Of a stretch of DNA of 64,000 nt, positions 52,051 through 60,618 are shown in pieces. The stretch is from Saccharothrix ecbatanensis. GTDB lineage: Bacteria > Actinomycetota > Actinomycetes > Mycobacteriales > Pseudonocardiaceae. How positions within the stretch are numbered: the first letter of the stretch is position 1; each line of letters starts with the position of its first letter. Made by a program: the position numbers and the translations under genes. Under the pieces are notes generated by a model that saw only the letters and a list, made by a program, of their open reading frames with translations, did not search any database and was not told the DNA's origin. The stretch is from contig NZ_JACHMO010000001.1 in the NCBI RefSeq assembly GCF_014205015.1, forward strand, positions 4,774,001 to 4,838,000. Reading direction: 5' to 3'.

Positions 52051-52472
52051 TCCTCGCGGTCCGGGTTCTCCAGCCGGAAGAAGTTGCTCTGCGTGCCGTC
52101 CGAGCGTTCCTCCTGGTAGATGAAGTTCAGCCGGCGCTCGTCGAACGTCTTGAACCACTCGTCCCAGCCGACCTTGCGCAGCGTGTCACCCCCATACCCC
52201 GGGAAGTCGAACCGCAGCACGCCGAGGTGGTCGCCGTGCTCGGTGCCCTCGACGGTCGCCGGGGTGGCGTCACGCGCCGCGGCCCACTGCTGGATGACCT
52301 CGTGACTGGTGGTGGCGAGGCTTCGACCAGGGCGTTCCGGCTCGTCACCCGGCGACTTGACCTCCTGCGAGTACTTCAGGCTCTTCGACGTGTCCTCACC
52401 GGTCCGGATGCCGCCGCCCGTGTTCTTGCCGCGCGGCGGGCCGGGCTTCGGGGTGCCTTGTTGGTTGGTCAT
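52044..52472 (-). CDS. 142-aa hypothetical protein (possible internal start of the fusion)
   Basis: The downstream portion can be translated separately from ATG 52472, with AGGAGG 9 bases upstream. Start is Pro/Gly/Asn-rich and probably disordered (about 40 residues); the C-terminal 80 residues form a compact acidic/aromatic region (RFDFPGYGGDTLRKVGWDEW, then NFIYQEERSDGTQSNFFRLE). No family recognised. Whether the cell makes this alone, as the fusion, or both is undetermined. Confidence 0.65.
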   Translation of the reverse strand: MTNQQGTPKPGPPRGKNTGGGIRTGEDTSKSLKYSQEVKSPGDEPERPGRSLATTSHEVIQQWAAARDATPATVEGTEHGDHLGVLRFDFPGYGGDTLRKVGWDEWFKTFDERRLNFIYQEERSDGTQSNFFRLENPDREDA

Positions 52473-53741
52473 GTCGTCCTCCTTCCCCCGGTTGGCTACC
52501 CCCGCACGCGCGGCCGATTCGTTCCAGCCCTCCCGAGGCGGCAGGCGGGCCGCCCGGAGTGCGAGATAACGCTGCTCAGGCGCGCTCGCCGTCATCGTCG
52601 CCGCACGCAGGTAGGCCTCGCGGGCGGCGGCCGTCTCGCCTGCTTGTTCCAGCAGGTGGGCGCGCACGGCGTCCAGCCGGTGGGTGTGGGTCATCCGGTC
52701 GTCCGCGTCCAGCGTGCCCAGCAGGGCGAGCCCGGCTTTCGGACCGTGCACCATGGCGACCGCCACCGCCTTGCCCAGGGTGACGATCGGTCCCGGCGCG
52801 ACCCGGTCCAGCACCTCGTAGAGCGCGAGGACCTGCGGCCAGTCGGTGTCCTCGGCAGTCGGGGCCTCGTCGTGCACGGCGGCGATCGCGGCCTGCACCT
52901 GGTAGGGGCCGATCGGACCGGCGCCGAGGGTGCGGGCGACCAGCGCCAGGCCCTCGGCGATCGCGGCGGCGTCCCAGAGGTCGCGGCGTTGGTCGGCCAG
53001 CGGCACGATCGACCCGTCGGCGTCGGTCCTGGCCGCCCGGCGCGCGTCCGTGAGCAGCATCAACGCGAGCAGCCCGGCCACCTCGCCCTCGTCCGGCAGC
53101 AGGCGGCGCAGGAGCCGGGTGAGCCGGATCGCCTCGGCAGTCAGGTCGGCGCGGTGCAGCGCAGGCCCTGAACTGGTCGTGTAGCCCTCGTTGAAGATCA
53201 GGTACAGCACGTGCAGGACCACGTGCAGCCGTTGCGCGCGTTCCGACGCGGGCGGCAGTTCGAAGCGGGCTCGGCGGACCACCTGCTTGGCCCGGCTGAT
53301 GCGGCGCGTCATCGCGGACTCGGGCACCAGGAACGCGGCGGCGATCTCGGCGGTCGTGAGGCCGCCCACGGCCCGAAGGGTCAGCGCGAGCTGCGACGGC
53401 GGCGACAACGCGGGATGGCAGCACAGGAACAGCAGCACCAGCGTGTCGTCCCCGTCGACCGGCTGCACGTCGACGGGCGCGAGCGCGGCCACCGCCAGCT
53501 CACGACGTCGGCGGGCGCTGTCACTGCGCCACTGGTCGACCAACGACCGTTCGGCGACGGTCAGCAGCCACGACCGGGGCCGGTCCGGCACGCCGTCCGC
53601 CGGCCACCGCAGCGCCGCCGCGAGCAACGCCTCCTGCACCGCGTCCTCGCACTCGTCGAACCGGCCGTGCCGCCGCACGAGCACGCCGGTGACCTGCGGC
53701 GCGAGTTCACGCAGCAGGTCACCGACCGGCGGTCCGGTCAT
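52044..53741 (-). CDS. ECF sigma factor with TPR-like tail, in-frame fused to a 142-aa domain
   Basis: 565 codons without a stop. Residues 1-170 are an ECF sigma factor: region 2 with FDECEDAVQEALLAAALRWP and SWLLTVAERSLVDQWR, region 4 with LALTLRAVGGLTTAEIAAAF and ESAMTRRISRAKQVVRRARF. Residues about 180-410 are the DUF6596/TPR-like extension of ECF42-type factors (YLIFNEGYTT, then alpha-helical repeats ending RYLALRAARLP). Normally a stop would follow; instead the frame continues through a 20-residue linker into a 142-residue domain that also has its own ATG and ribosome-binding site at 52472. ATG at 53741 overlaps the YCII gene. YCII partners are standard for ECF42. Confidence 0.78.
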   Translation of the reverse strand: MTGPPVGDLLRELAPQVTGVLVRRHGRFDECEDAVQEALLAAALRWPADGVPDRPRSWLLTVAERSLVDQWRSDSARRRRELAVAALAPVDVQPVDGDDTLVLLFLCCHPALSPPSQLALTLRAVGGLTTAEIAAAFLVPESAMTRRISRAKQVVRRARFELPPASERAQRLHVVLHVLYLIFNEGYTTSSGPALHRADLTAEAIRLTRLLRRLLPDEGEVAGLLALMLLTDARRAARTDADGSIVPLADQRRDLWDAAAIAEGLALVARTLGAGPIGPYQVQAAIAAVHDEAPTAEDTDWPQVLALYEVLDRVAPGPIVTLGKAVAVAMVHGPKAGLALLGTLDADDRMTHTHRLDAVRAHLLEQAGETAAAREAYLRAATMTASAPEQRYLALRAARLPPREGWNESAARAGVANRGKEDDMTNQQGTPKPGPPRGKNTGGGIRTGEDTSKSLKYSQEVKSPGDEPERPGRSLATTSHEVIQQWAAARDATPATVEGTEHGDHLGVLRFDFPGYGGDTLRKVGWDEWFKTFDERRLNFIYQEERSDGTQSNFFRLENPDREDA

Positions 53742-54097
53742 ACCTCGGCGGACTCGTGCATGACCTGTCGCACCTCGATCGGGTACTCGATGAACGCGAC
53801 CACCCGGGACGCGATCTCCAACGCCCGCTCCTCGCTCGCCTCGATCACCCAGTAGCCCGCCAACGACTCCTTGACCTCGGCGAACGGCCCGTCGGTGACG
53901 ACCGGAGCGCCGTTCTGGAAGCGGACGGTCTTCGCCCGGCCCGGGTCGACCAGCCCACTTCCGCCGACCACTTCGCCGGACGCGCGCAGCTCCTGGTCCA
54001 ACCGCATCATGAACTCCTGCATCCCGGTGATCCACTCGGGGTCGCGGTCCGCCAGCGTGGCGCCGAACCCGCCGAACATCATGATCATGTACTTCAT
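53738..54097 (-). CDS. YCII/DGPF-domain protein
   Basis: 119 residues. MKYMIMMFGGFGATLADRDP start, then VVTDGPFAEVKESLAGYWVI, which carries the DGPF motif. This family is regularly encoded next to ECF42 sigma factors and is presumed to sense or tune them. Stop overlaps the sigma start (ATGA). Confidence 0.88.
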   Translation of the reverse strand: MKYMIMMFGGFGATLADRDPEWITGMQEFMMRLDQELRASGEVVGGSGLVDPGRAKTVRFQNGAPVVTDGPFAEVKESLAGYWVIEASEERALEIASRVVAFIEYPIEVRQVMHESAEV

Positions 54098-54289
54098 CGC
54101 GGTCCTCCGTCCGACGCCCGCGGCGAGCGTCCACCTCCCGGTCGGAGCCGCGACCGGGTTCCGGACATCCCACCCCGCAATCGTGCCGCCATGTGGGACG
54201 CAGGTCACGACCGCATTGCGAATCGGTGTCCGCAGGCGGCGTGGGGGGTTGTGATCCAGGTCATCAGCACGCATGCTTGCCCCTCGTTA

Positions 54290-54303
54290 TGGGAGCGCTC
54301 CCA
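54290..54303. promoter_or_regulatory. CebR-type operator
   Basis: TGGGAGCGCTCCCA, a perfect match to the cellobiose-responsive CebR box of Streptomyces and relatives. It is 26 bp upstream of the GH6 start codon, where bound repressor would block transcription. Confidence 0.88.
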
Positions 54304-54328
54304 GATGCGCTACGTGAGGAGCAGTCGA

Positions 54329-55483
54329 GTGGAAATCGGAGCGAGACGACGACGCGTCGGACTGGCCCTGGCCGCGACCGTCGCGTGTGCGTTGGCCGGC
54401 GCCGTCGGCGCGACGGCGCAGACCTCGGACGCGGCCGGACCGCCGCACCTGCCCAAGGGCACGTCGTTCTACGTCGAGCCGGACACCAGCGCCGGGCGCC
54501 AGGCCGCGCAGTGGCGGCAGGAGGGCCGGGTCGCGGACGCCGACCTGATGGAGGCGATGGCCGCCCAGCCGACCGCGATCTGGTTCACGAACGCGGGTGC
54601 GGACAAGGTCCGCCAGGACGTGAAGAAGGTGGTGCAGGCCGCGCGCGCGAAGGACCAGGTGCCCGTGCTGGTCGCGTACTTCGTGCCTTACCGGGACTGC
54701 TCGCAGTGGTCCGCGGGCGGCGCGCTCACCGAGCAGGAGTACAAGGAGTGGATCGACGCCTTCGCCGCCGGCATCGGTGACGAGAAGGCCGTCGTGGTGG
54801 TCGAGCCGGACGGCCTGGCGCTGATGACCAGCGAGCCGTGGTGCGCGATCGGCCCGGACGAAGAGCTGGTGCCGCAACGGTTCCGCGAGATCAACCACGC
54901 CGTGGACGTGCTCAAGCGGGGCAAGCACACCCGCGTCTACCTCGACGCCGGGCACTCCGCGTGGCAGGCGCTCAACGACTACGACGCGGGCTACGGCGAG
55001 CCGCGCCAGCAGCTGGGCATCGTCAACCGCCTGTTGCAGGGTGGTGTCACGCGGGCGGACGGGTTCGCGCTGAACACGTCCAACTACCGCTTCACCGAGG
55101 ACCTGGTCCGCTACGGCACGCGCGTGTCGAAGTGCATCTACCTGCGCACCTCGCGGGGCGCGGCGAACTGCCCGGCCGACGCCGAGCTGGACGCCATGGA
55201 CGTGCACAAGCCGAAGATGACCCACTTCGTGCTGGACACCAGCCGCAACGGCAAGGGGCACTACACGCCCGGCGCCGGTGAGACCGACTGGTGCAACCCG
55301 CCGGGCCGCGGCCTGGGCGAACGTCCCACCGCCGACACCGGCATCCCGCTGGTGGACGCGTTCGTGTGGACGAAGCGCCCCGGTGAGTCGGACGGCGAGT
55401 GCCAGGGCGGGCCCGCCGCGGGTCGTTGGTGGCCCGAGCAGGCGCTGGAGCTGGCGAAGCTGGCCTCCCCGCCGCTGAAGTGA
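54329..55483 (+). CDS. Secreted GH6 cellulase (endoglucanase/cellobiohydrolase)
   Basis: 384 residues. Signal peptide (VGLALAATVACALAGAVGATA) then a GH6 barrel: GTSFYVEPDTSAGRQAAQWR, VPVLVAYFVPYRDCSQWSAG, VVVVEPDGLALM with a catalytic-region Asp, YLDAGHSAWQA, and the Cys-containing end (CNPPGRGLGERP). It cleaves beta-1,4-glucan outside the cell. GTG at 54329 is preferred because GAGGAG lies 7 bases upstream; ATG 54305 adjoins the CebR box. No cellulose-binding module. Stand-alone gene. Confidence 0.9.
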   Translation: MEIGARRRRVGLALAATVACALAGAVGATAQTSDAAGPPHLPKGTSFYVEPDTSAGRQAAQWRQEGRVADADLMEAMAAQPTAIWFTNAGADKVRQDVKKVVQAARAKDQVPVLVAYFVPYRDCSQWSAGGALTEQEYKEWIDAFAAGIGDEKAVVVVEPDGLALMTSEPWCAIGPDEELVPQRFREINHAVDVLKRGKHTRVYLDAGHSAWQALNDYDAGYGEPRQQLGIVNRLLQGGVTRADGFALNTSNYRFTEDLVRYGTRVSKCIYLRTSRGAANCPADAELDAMDVHKPKMTHFVLDTSRNGKGHYTPGAGETDWCNPPGRGLGERPTADTGIPLVDAFVWTKRPGESDGECQGGPAAGRWWPEQALELAKLASPPLK

Positions 55484-55500
55484 TCTCGGAGTGATCTCCG

Positions 55501-55536
55501 GGGTGGGGCCGCCTGACCGTTCGGGCGGTCCCACCC
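55501..55536. terminator. Terminator-like hairpin after the GH6 gene
   Basis: GGGTGGGGCCGCC (55501-55513) pairs with GGCGGTCCCACCC (55524-55536) with one G-U pair, loop 10 bases. It starts 17 bp past the GH6 stop. Confidence 0.8.
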
Positions 55537-55584
55537 TTGGGTAGCCTTGTGCGGGTCCGACGTTCACGGCGGCTTGGAGTGACG

Positions 55585-55941
55585 GTGTTCAGCGTGCCCG
55601 AGGCACGAGAAGAGCTGGCCAGGCTGATGCCTGTGCTGACCGAGATCGTCACGATCAGGGCCGACGCCGCCGAACTCGCCGCCTCGCTGCAAGAGGGCGG
55701 ACGGCCGACCGGCCTCGGCGGCCTGCCCGAGCTGAAAGCCGCGCAGGCCCGGCTGGACGACCTGATGACCACGGTGCAGCAGACCGGCGCCGAGCTGAAG
55801 GGCTTCGCTCCCCTCCTGGTGGACTTCCCGTCCGAATTGGACGGTGTGCCGGTGCTGTTGTGCTGGCTGGAGGGCGACGAAGGCCTCGACTGGTACCACC
55901 GCGCCGACCTCGGTTTCACCGGCCGACGTCCCCTGGACTGA
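55585..55941 (+). CDS. DUF2203-family protein
   Basis: 118 residues from GTG 55585. FSVPEAREELARLMPVLTEI opens a helical domain; LCWLEGDEGLDWYHRADLGF is the conserved C-terminal signature. The GTG at 55585 has GGAG 5 bases upstream and matches the family N-terminus; upstream in-frame GTG/TTG codons (55537-55579) are alternatives. Function unknown. Confidence 0.78.
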   Translation: MFSVPEAREELARLMPVLTEIVTIRADAAELAASLQEGGRPTGLGGLPELKAAQARLDDLMTTVQQTGAELKGFAPLLVDFPSELDGVPVLLCWLEGDEGLDWYHRADLGFTGRRPLD

Positions 55942-55957
55942 CCGTTCGGCTTCCGTC

Positions 55958-57502
55958 CTAGAAGGCGATGCTCCAGCCGTCGATGTGGCCGGTGTCGTAG
56001 TCGTAGACGTCCTTCACCCGCAGCTGCCACGTGCCGTTCTTCGTCTCCGACGACGTGTCGACGGTGAACGTCTCGTGGATGTCGTCCGGTAGACCGATAC
56101 CACCGGGCTCGCGCAGCTCGAACACCTTGCCGCTCGGAGCCACCAGGTCGACCGCCAGGTCGGCGGTGTACGGGTGCACGATGTCCACCTTCACCGCGGT
56201 CGCGGCGCTACCAGGACCTTCGCACCCGGACACCACGATGCTCGACGTCACCGCGTCGCCGGCGTCCGGGATCTGCACGTCGTCCGTGTTCGAGCCGCCG
56301 ACGCACGGGTCCGGCTCCGGGTCGCCGCCATCGATGAAACCCGTGTACAGCAACCGGTTCGGCGAACCTGGACCCGGGTCCTTCACCACGTCGGCGGTGG
56401 CGTTCTCGGTCAACGCCTTGGCCACGTCGGCCGGGTCGGCCCGGTTGGCGGTGGTGGAGCCGGACAGGTACAGGGCAGCCGCGCCGGCGACGTGGGGTGC
56501 GGCCATCGAGGTGCCGTTGATGGTCTTGGTGCCGCCGTCGGACCAGGTCGAGGTGATCTTCGACCCCGGCGCGAAGATGTCGGTGCAGGGGCCGTGGTTG
56601 GAGAACGAGGACCGGGTGTCCGAGTCGTCGGTCGCGTTGACCGTGATGGCCTCAGGGGTTCGGGCGGGTGAGGTGCTGCACGCGTCGCGGTTGTCGTTGC
56701 CCGAGGCGACGACGACGGTGATGCCCGCCGAGACGGCCTTCCGGACGGCGTCGTCCAGGGAGGTCTGTGCCCGGCCGCCGAGACTCATGTTGACCACCGC
56801 GGGCTTGGCCGCGTTCGCCACCACCCAGTCGATGCCGGCGATGACCTGCGACCACTGGCCGGAGCCCTGGCAGTTGAGGACCCGGACGCCGACCAGCTTC
56901 ACGCCCTTGGCCACGCCGTACGTGGTGGAGCCGATGGTGCCGGCGACGTGCGTGCCGTGACCGTTGCAGTCCTCGGCCACCTCGTCCTCGTCGATGAAGT
57001 CGTAGCCGTCGGTGGCCCGGCCGCCGAAGTCGTCGTGCGCCTTGTGGATGCCGGTGTCGATGACGTACGCGGTGACGTCGGACGCGGTGGTGGTGTAGGT
57101 GTACTTCGAGTCGAGCGGCAGGTTCTTCTGGTCGATCCGGTCCAGGCCCCAGGTCGGGTCGGTCTGGGTGTCGGTGGTGTGCGCGATGCCGTCCTGCTCG
57201 ACGTACGCGACCGTGGGGTCGGTGGCGAGCGCGTCCGCCTGCGCCCCGGTCATCGCGGCCGAGAAGCCGCTCAGGGCCGCGGTGTAGGTGAGCTTGACCT
57301 GGCCGCCGTACTTGCCGACGAGGGCGGCGGCCGTGCTCGCGGTCTGCTGCGGGGTGGTGTCGCGCAGCACGACGATGTAGCTGTCAGGCACCGCGCTCAT
57401 GCGGCTAGCGCCCGCGGTCGCGTGGGTGGCGCCGGCCAGCACCAGGGCTGTAGTGGCCAGGCAGACGGTCGCCCGTCGCCGGGCAGAGGGATCGTGTCGC
57501 AT
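55958..57502 (-). CDS. Secreted S8 subtilisin-like protease with P-domain
   Basis: 514 residues. Signal peptide, then an inhibitor I9 prodomain (DSYIVVLRDTTPQQTASTAA). Catalytic Asp in VTAYVIDTGIHKAHDDFGG, His in DCNGHGTHVAGTIG, oxyanion Asn in VVVASGNDNRDAC, Ser in NGTSMAAPHVAGAAALY. The C-terminal 115 residues are a proprotein-convertase-type P-domain (DIVHPYTADLAVDLVAPSGK, ending GHIDGWSIAF). Extracellular endopeptidase matured by propeptide cleavage. Confidence 0.93.
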   Translation of the reverse strand: MRHDPSARRRATVCLATTALVLAGATHATAGASRMSAVPDSYIVVLRDTTPQQTASTAAALVGKYGGQVKLTYTAALSGFSAAMTGAQADALATDPTVAYVEQDGIAHTTDTQTDPTWGLDRIDQKNLPLDSKYTYTTTASDVTAYVIDTGIHKAHDDFGGRATDGYDFIDEDEVAEDCNGHGTHVAGTIGSTTYGVAKGVKLVGVRVLNCQGSGQWSQVIAGIDWVVANAAKPAVVNMSLGGRAQTSLDDAVRKAVSAGITVVVASGNDNRDACSTSPARTPEAITVNATDDSDTRSSFSNHGPCTDIFAPGSKITSTWSDGGTKTINGTSMAAPHVAGAAALYLSGSTTANRADPADVAKALTENATADVVKDPGPGSPNRLLYTGFIDGGDPEPDPCVGGSNTDDVQIPDAGDAVTSSIVVSGCEGPGSAATAVKVDIVHPYTADLAVDLVAPSGKVFELREPGGIGLPDDIHETFTVDTSSETKNGTWQLRVKDVYDYDTGHIDGWSIAF

Positions 57503-57639
57503 CGGCGGTCGCCTCCGGACCTCGACGGGCTCAACGATCCACGGCTACCCGGGGTCCGGACGTTGATGCGCCGGGCGGTGTCACTGGATAGTGGGATCAA
57601 CCAAGATCAGCCGCCGCGCGGGGTCACGCACTGGGGTGG

Positions 57640-58080
57640 TCAGGCGCTGCGGGCGGCGGGGTTGCCTTTGAGCGCCAAGGCCAACGCGACCATGCCGAGG
57701 CCGAGGCCCAGGTGCAGCCAGTCGTCGGCGTCGTTGACCGGCACGAAGTTCGCCGCACTCGCCTTGTCCACGATCAGCCCGTAGAGCCACAGGACCAGGT
57801 AGATCAGGCCGCCGCCGAGGAGGAACGCCCTGGCGGTCGCCGCGCTGCGCGCCATGGCAAAGCCGACGACGCCGAACAGCAAGTGCACCAGGTTGTGCAG
57901 GACCGACACGTGGAACACGCCCAGCAGGTGCGCGCCCGAGTCGGGACCGGCGAACGTGATCCGGTCGAGGTCGCTGGTCAGGCCCGGCACGAACCCGAGC
58001 ACGCCGACCAGGAGGAAGACGACGGCAACCGCCATCGCCGCCCCCCGCACCGGATGCGGTAGACGCGTTGTGGAAGCCAT
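57640..58080 (-). CDS. DUF4383 membrane protein
   Basis: 146 residues, four membrane segments. GVFHVSVLHNLVHLLFGVVG is the family signature, with its His residues inside the second helix. ATG at 58080 follows a GGCGGGG sequence; GTG 58089 is an alternative. Function unknown; common in actinobacteria. Confidence 0.85.
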   Translation of the reverse strand: MASTTRLPHPVRGAAMAVAVVFLLVGVLGFVPGLTSDLDRITFAGPDSGAHLLGVFHVSVLHNLVHLLFGVVGFAMARSAATARAFLLGGGLIYLVLWLYGLIVDKASAANFVPVNDADDWLHLGLGLGMVALALALKGNPAARSA

Positions 58081-58094
58081 GCGGATCACCCCGC

Positions 58095-58907
58095 CTAAGA
58101 AGGTGGTTTCCGCTCGACTACCCCTTGCTCACCCCCCGAAACCGCCCGCCCATCCCCACCAGAGCCGGCAAGCCCCTCCCCCGCCGACCCAGCAGACCCA
58201 CCACCAGCCACCGCACGCCCGCCATCCACCGACCCAGCAGACCCGCCGCCACCACTCGCCGCACCCGAGCCACCCGCCGATCGAGCAGACCCGGCCACCG
58301 CACGCCCGCCACCCGCCGACGCAGCAGACCCACCGCTACCAGACACGGCACGCGAGCCACCAGCCGACGCGGCAGGCCCGCCACCGCCGCCGGCCACCGC
58401 ACGCCCCCCGCCCCTCGACACCGCACGCCGACCACCGGCCGACGCCACCCGCCCATCACCAGCCGAGGCAGCACGGCCGCCACCACCCTCCCCAGCAGCG
58501 GCAACACCAGCAGCCCCGGCAACACCAGCGGCACCCGGAGTCCCCGCGACCCCGCCACCGCTCGGCGCCGCACGTCCCGTCGCCGCCGCCCCCACGTCCG
58601 GATAGCGCGGGAACAGCCGGTCCAAGTCGGTCCGCTCGAACACCCGCCGCACGTGCGGCGGCACGGCGGCCAGCCGCAGCCAACCCCCCGACCGCTGAGC
58701 CCGTGCCCGGGTCCGCACCAACGCGCTCATCGCCTGGGCGCCGCAGAACGACACCCCGGACATGTCGAGCACGATCCGGTCCCGACCCTCCGTCACCAAC
58801 CGATCCATCCGGTCCAACACCCGGCGCGCACCCGCCAAGTCCAACTCCCCGGTCGCCACGACCACCGCACACCCCGTCCGGTGGGCCTCGACCGACAGCG
58901 CCAGCAT
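58095..58907 (-). CDS. STAS-domain anti-anti-sigma protein with long Gly/Ala/Ser tail
   Basis: 270 residues from ATG 58907. Residues 1-95 are a STAS domain: VVVATGELDLAGARRVLDRM and IVLDMSGVSFCGAQAMSALV with the usual phosphorylatable Ser region, then RRVFERTDLDRLFPRYPDVG. The remaining roughly 165 residues are almost entirely Gly, Ala, Ser and Arg, in repeats such as GGGRAVAGG and SAGGSRAVSG. Typical STAS antagonists stop near residue 110-130. ATG at 58943 is possible but overlaps the upstream gene; AAGGGA precedes 58907. Confidence 0.78.
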   Translation of the reverse strand: MLALSVEAHRTGCAVVVATGELDLAGARRVLDRMDRLVTEGRDRIVLDMSGVSFCGAQAMSALVRTRARAQRSGGWLRLAAVPPHVRRVFERTDLDRLFPRYPDVGAAATGRAAPSGGGVAGTPGAAGVAGAAGVAAAGEGGGGRAASAGDGRVASAGGRRAVSRGGGRAVAGGGGGPAASAGGSRAVSGSGGSAASAGGGRAVAGSARSAGGSGAASGGGGSAGSVDGGRAVAGGGSAGSAGEGLAGSGGDGRAVSGGEQGVVERKPPS

Positions 58908-58917
58908 CCCGATCCCT

Positions 58918-59865
58918 TCACGCCGCCCGGCAGTACTCGTCATCGCCCGCCCTGGTCAGGGTGAGCAGCAGGCCTTCTCTGGTGGACCAGGGACAGATCT
59001 CCACCTCGTCGTGCCCGGTCGCCACCATCAACGCCTCCGCCACCAGCGCACCGGCGAGCGACTGCTCCGCCCGGTGCCGGGAGATACCGGGCAACCGCGC
59101 GCGTCTGGGCGCGGGTATCCGGGCCAGCTTCGGTATCCAGCCGCGCAGATCCGTGAGCCGCAACGTCCGCCGCACGAACGGCCCGTCGTGCTGCGGTCGC
59201 GCGCCGGCCAGTCGCGCCAACTGCTGGAACACCTTCGAACAGCCCACGGCCCGCTGATCGGCGACGCCCGCACCCTCCAGCGCGGCCACCACCCGGTCGT
59301 GCACCAGAACCTGCTCGTGGGCCAGACCGCGGTGGTCCCGTGCCCTCTCCAGGGCCAACCTGCGGGTCAACGTCCGGGCGCCGAACGGCAGCGAAATCGC
59401 CCACGACGGCTCGACATCGTCGCCGGCCGCGAGTTCGACGGTACCGCCGCCGACGTCGAGCACGAGCAGCGGACCGACGTGCCAGCCGAACCAGTGCCGC
59501 GCGGCCATGTAGGCGAGGCACGCCTCCTCGCAACCGGGCAGCACCCGCAGCCGCGTGCCGGTGCGGCGGGCGACTTCGCTGATCACGTGGTCGGCGTTGG
59601 CGGCGTCACGGATGACCGACGTGGCGAACGGGACCACCTCGACCACGCCGGCCCGTTCGGCGATCCGACGTGCGGTGCGAACAGCGGTCACAACCTGTTC
59701 CACGCCTTCCGGGTGGAGTCGATTGTCCTGATCGAGGGTCCGGTCGAGGCGGAGCCGGGTCTTGTGCGAGACGACCGGGCGCAGCGGGGAGCCCGACACG
59801 ACCACGAGGTGGGCGCTGAAGCAGCCCACGTCGAGCACACCGACCTGACCAGGCCGTCCGGACAT
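58918..59865 (-). CDS. Ppx/GppA-family exopolyphosphatase
   Basis: 315 residues, ASKHA fold. N-terminal LDVGCFSAHLVVVSGSPLRP, catalytic-region VEVVPFATSVIRDAANADHV and the P-loop-like LLVLDVGGGTVELAAGDDVE. Hydrolyses polyphosphate or pppGpp. About 10 bp from the STAS gene, so probably co-transcribed with it. Confidence 0.87.
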   Translation of the reverse strand: MSGRPGQVGVLDVGCFSAHLVVVSGSPLRPVVSHKTRLRLDRTLDQDNRLHPEGVEQVVTAVRTARRIAERAGVVEVVPFATSVIRDAANADHVISEVARRTGTRLRVLPGCEEACLAYMAARHWFGWHVGPLLVLDVGGGTVELAAGDDVEPSWAISLPFGARTLTRRLALERARDHRGLAHEQVLVHDRVVAALEGAGVADQRAVGCSKVFQQLARLAGARPQHDGPFVRRTLRLTDLRGWIPKLARIPAPRRARLPGISRHRAEQSLAGALVAEALMVATGHDEVEICPWSTREGLLLTLTRAGDDEYCRAA

Positions 59866-60039
59866 ACGTCACCACCAGCCGCTGCTTGTGAGGTACCGAG
59901 GGGTGCCCACGAACACATCGGGTGAAACCGGATTGGGTGATCCGACTCCGGGTAGTTCACGGCCAAGGGTGCTGCGGAGAGGCCGTCGGCGGTGGTGACC
60001 GGCGCGTCGAGCGGGATCGGTCCGGCTCGCCCTCGTCCA

Positions 60040-60186
60040 TCACCGCTTCGGGTCTTGGTCACCTATCAGCTCGCGGTACTCGTCCACTTCCTGCGGAGTG
60101 GGATCGACGGGCGCGTCCTCCGCGATCTCGTCCGGGTCGATGGGGTCGCCCACGGGCTCTTCCGGCGGTTCCTCGATTGTCGTCAT
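60040..60186 (-). CDS. 48-aa acidic protein
   Basis: Small gene: acidic and Pro-rich N-terminus (TTIEEPPEEPVGDPIDPDEI), then EVDEYRELIGDQDPKR. ATG at 60186, no stop until TGA at 60040, good third-position GC. It lies in a gap otherwise without genes, divergent from the SRPBCC gene. Function unknown. Confidence 0.6.
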   Translation of the reverse strand: MTTIEEPPEEPVGDPIDPDEIAEDAPVDPTPQEVDEYRELIGDQDPKR

Positions 60187-60237
60187 GGCCGCTGGTTACC
60201 CCGGTGTGCCCGCGCTCGAACGGGGTAACCGCACGCC

Positions 60238-60609
60238 GTGACCATCCACGCCAGACGCGATGTGCCGGCCCTGCCCGACCTCGTCTTCAACGCCGCCGCC
60301 GATCCGGTCCGCCTCGCCTCGTGGCTCCCCGCCCCGTACCAGGTCGTCGGCCGAACGGACGACGTGCTGATCCTCCGCAGGCACGACGAGCAGCGCCAGG
60401 TCCAGCTGGCCGCGGACTACGACCAGCTCCTGCTCACCTGGGAATCGCTGGCCGACCACGGCTGCCGTGGAGCGCTCCGCGTGTCGCTGGCCGGCGTCGC
60501 GAGCAGCGTCGCCGAACTCCAGCTGGACGGCTGCCCCGACGACCAGCTCCCGGCACGTCTGCTCGAAGCGCTCGCAAACGAGGTTGAACAGAACCTCACC
60601 GCCGGTTGA
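60238..60609 (+). CDS. SRPBCC-like small protein
   Basis: 123 residues. DLVFNAAADPVRLASWLPAP resembles the START/SRPBCC N-terminus, but the domain is short and the C-terminus (LLEALANEVEQNLTAG) is the long closing helix. Start GTG 60238. Ligand unknown. Confidence 0.65.
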   Translation: MTIHARRDVPALPDLVFNAAADPVRLASWLPAPYQVVGRTDDVLILRRHDEQRQVQLAADYDQLLLTWESLADHGCRGALRVSLAGVASSVAELQLDGCPDDQLPARLLEALANEVEQNLTAG

Positions 60610-60618
60610 CCATGCACC

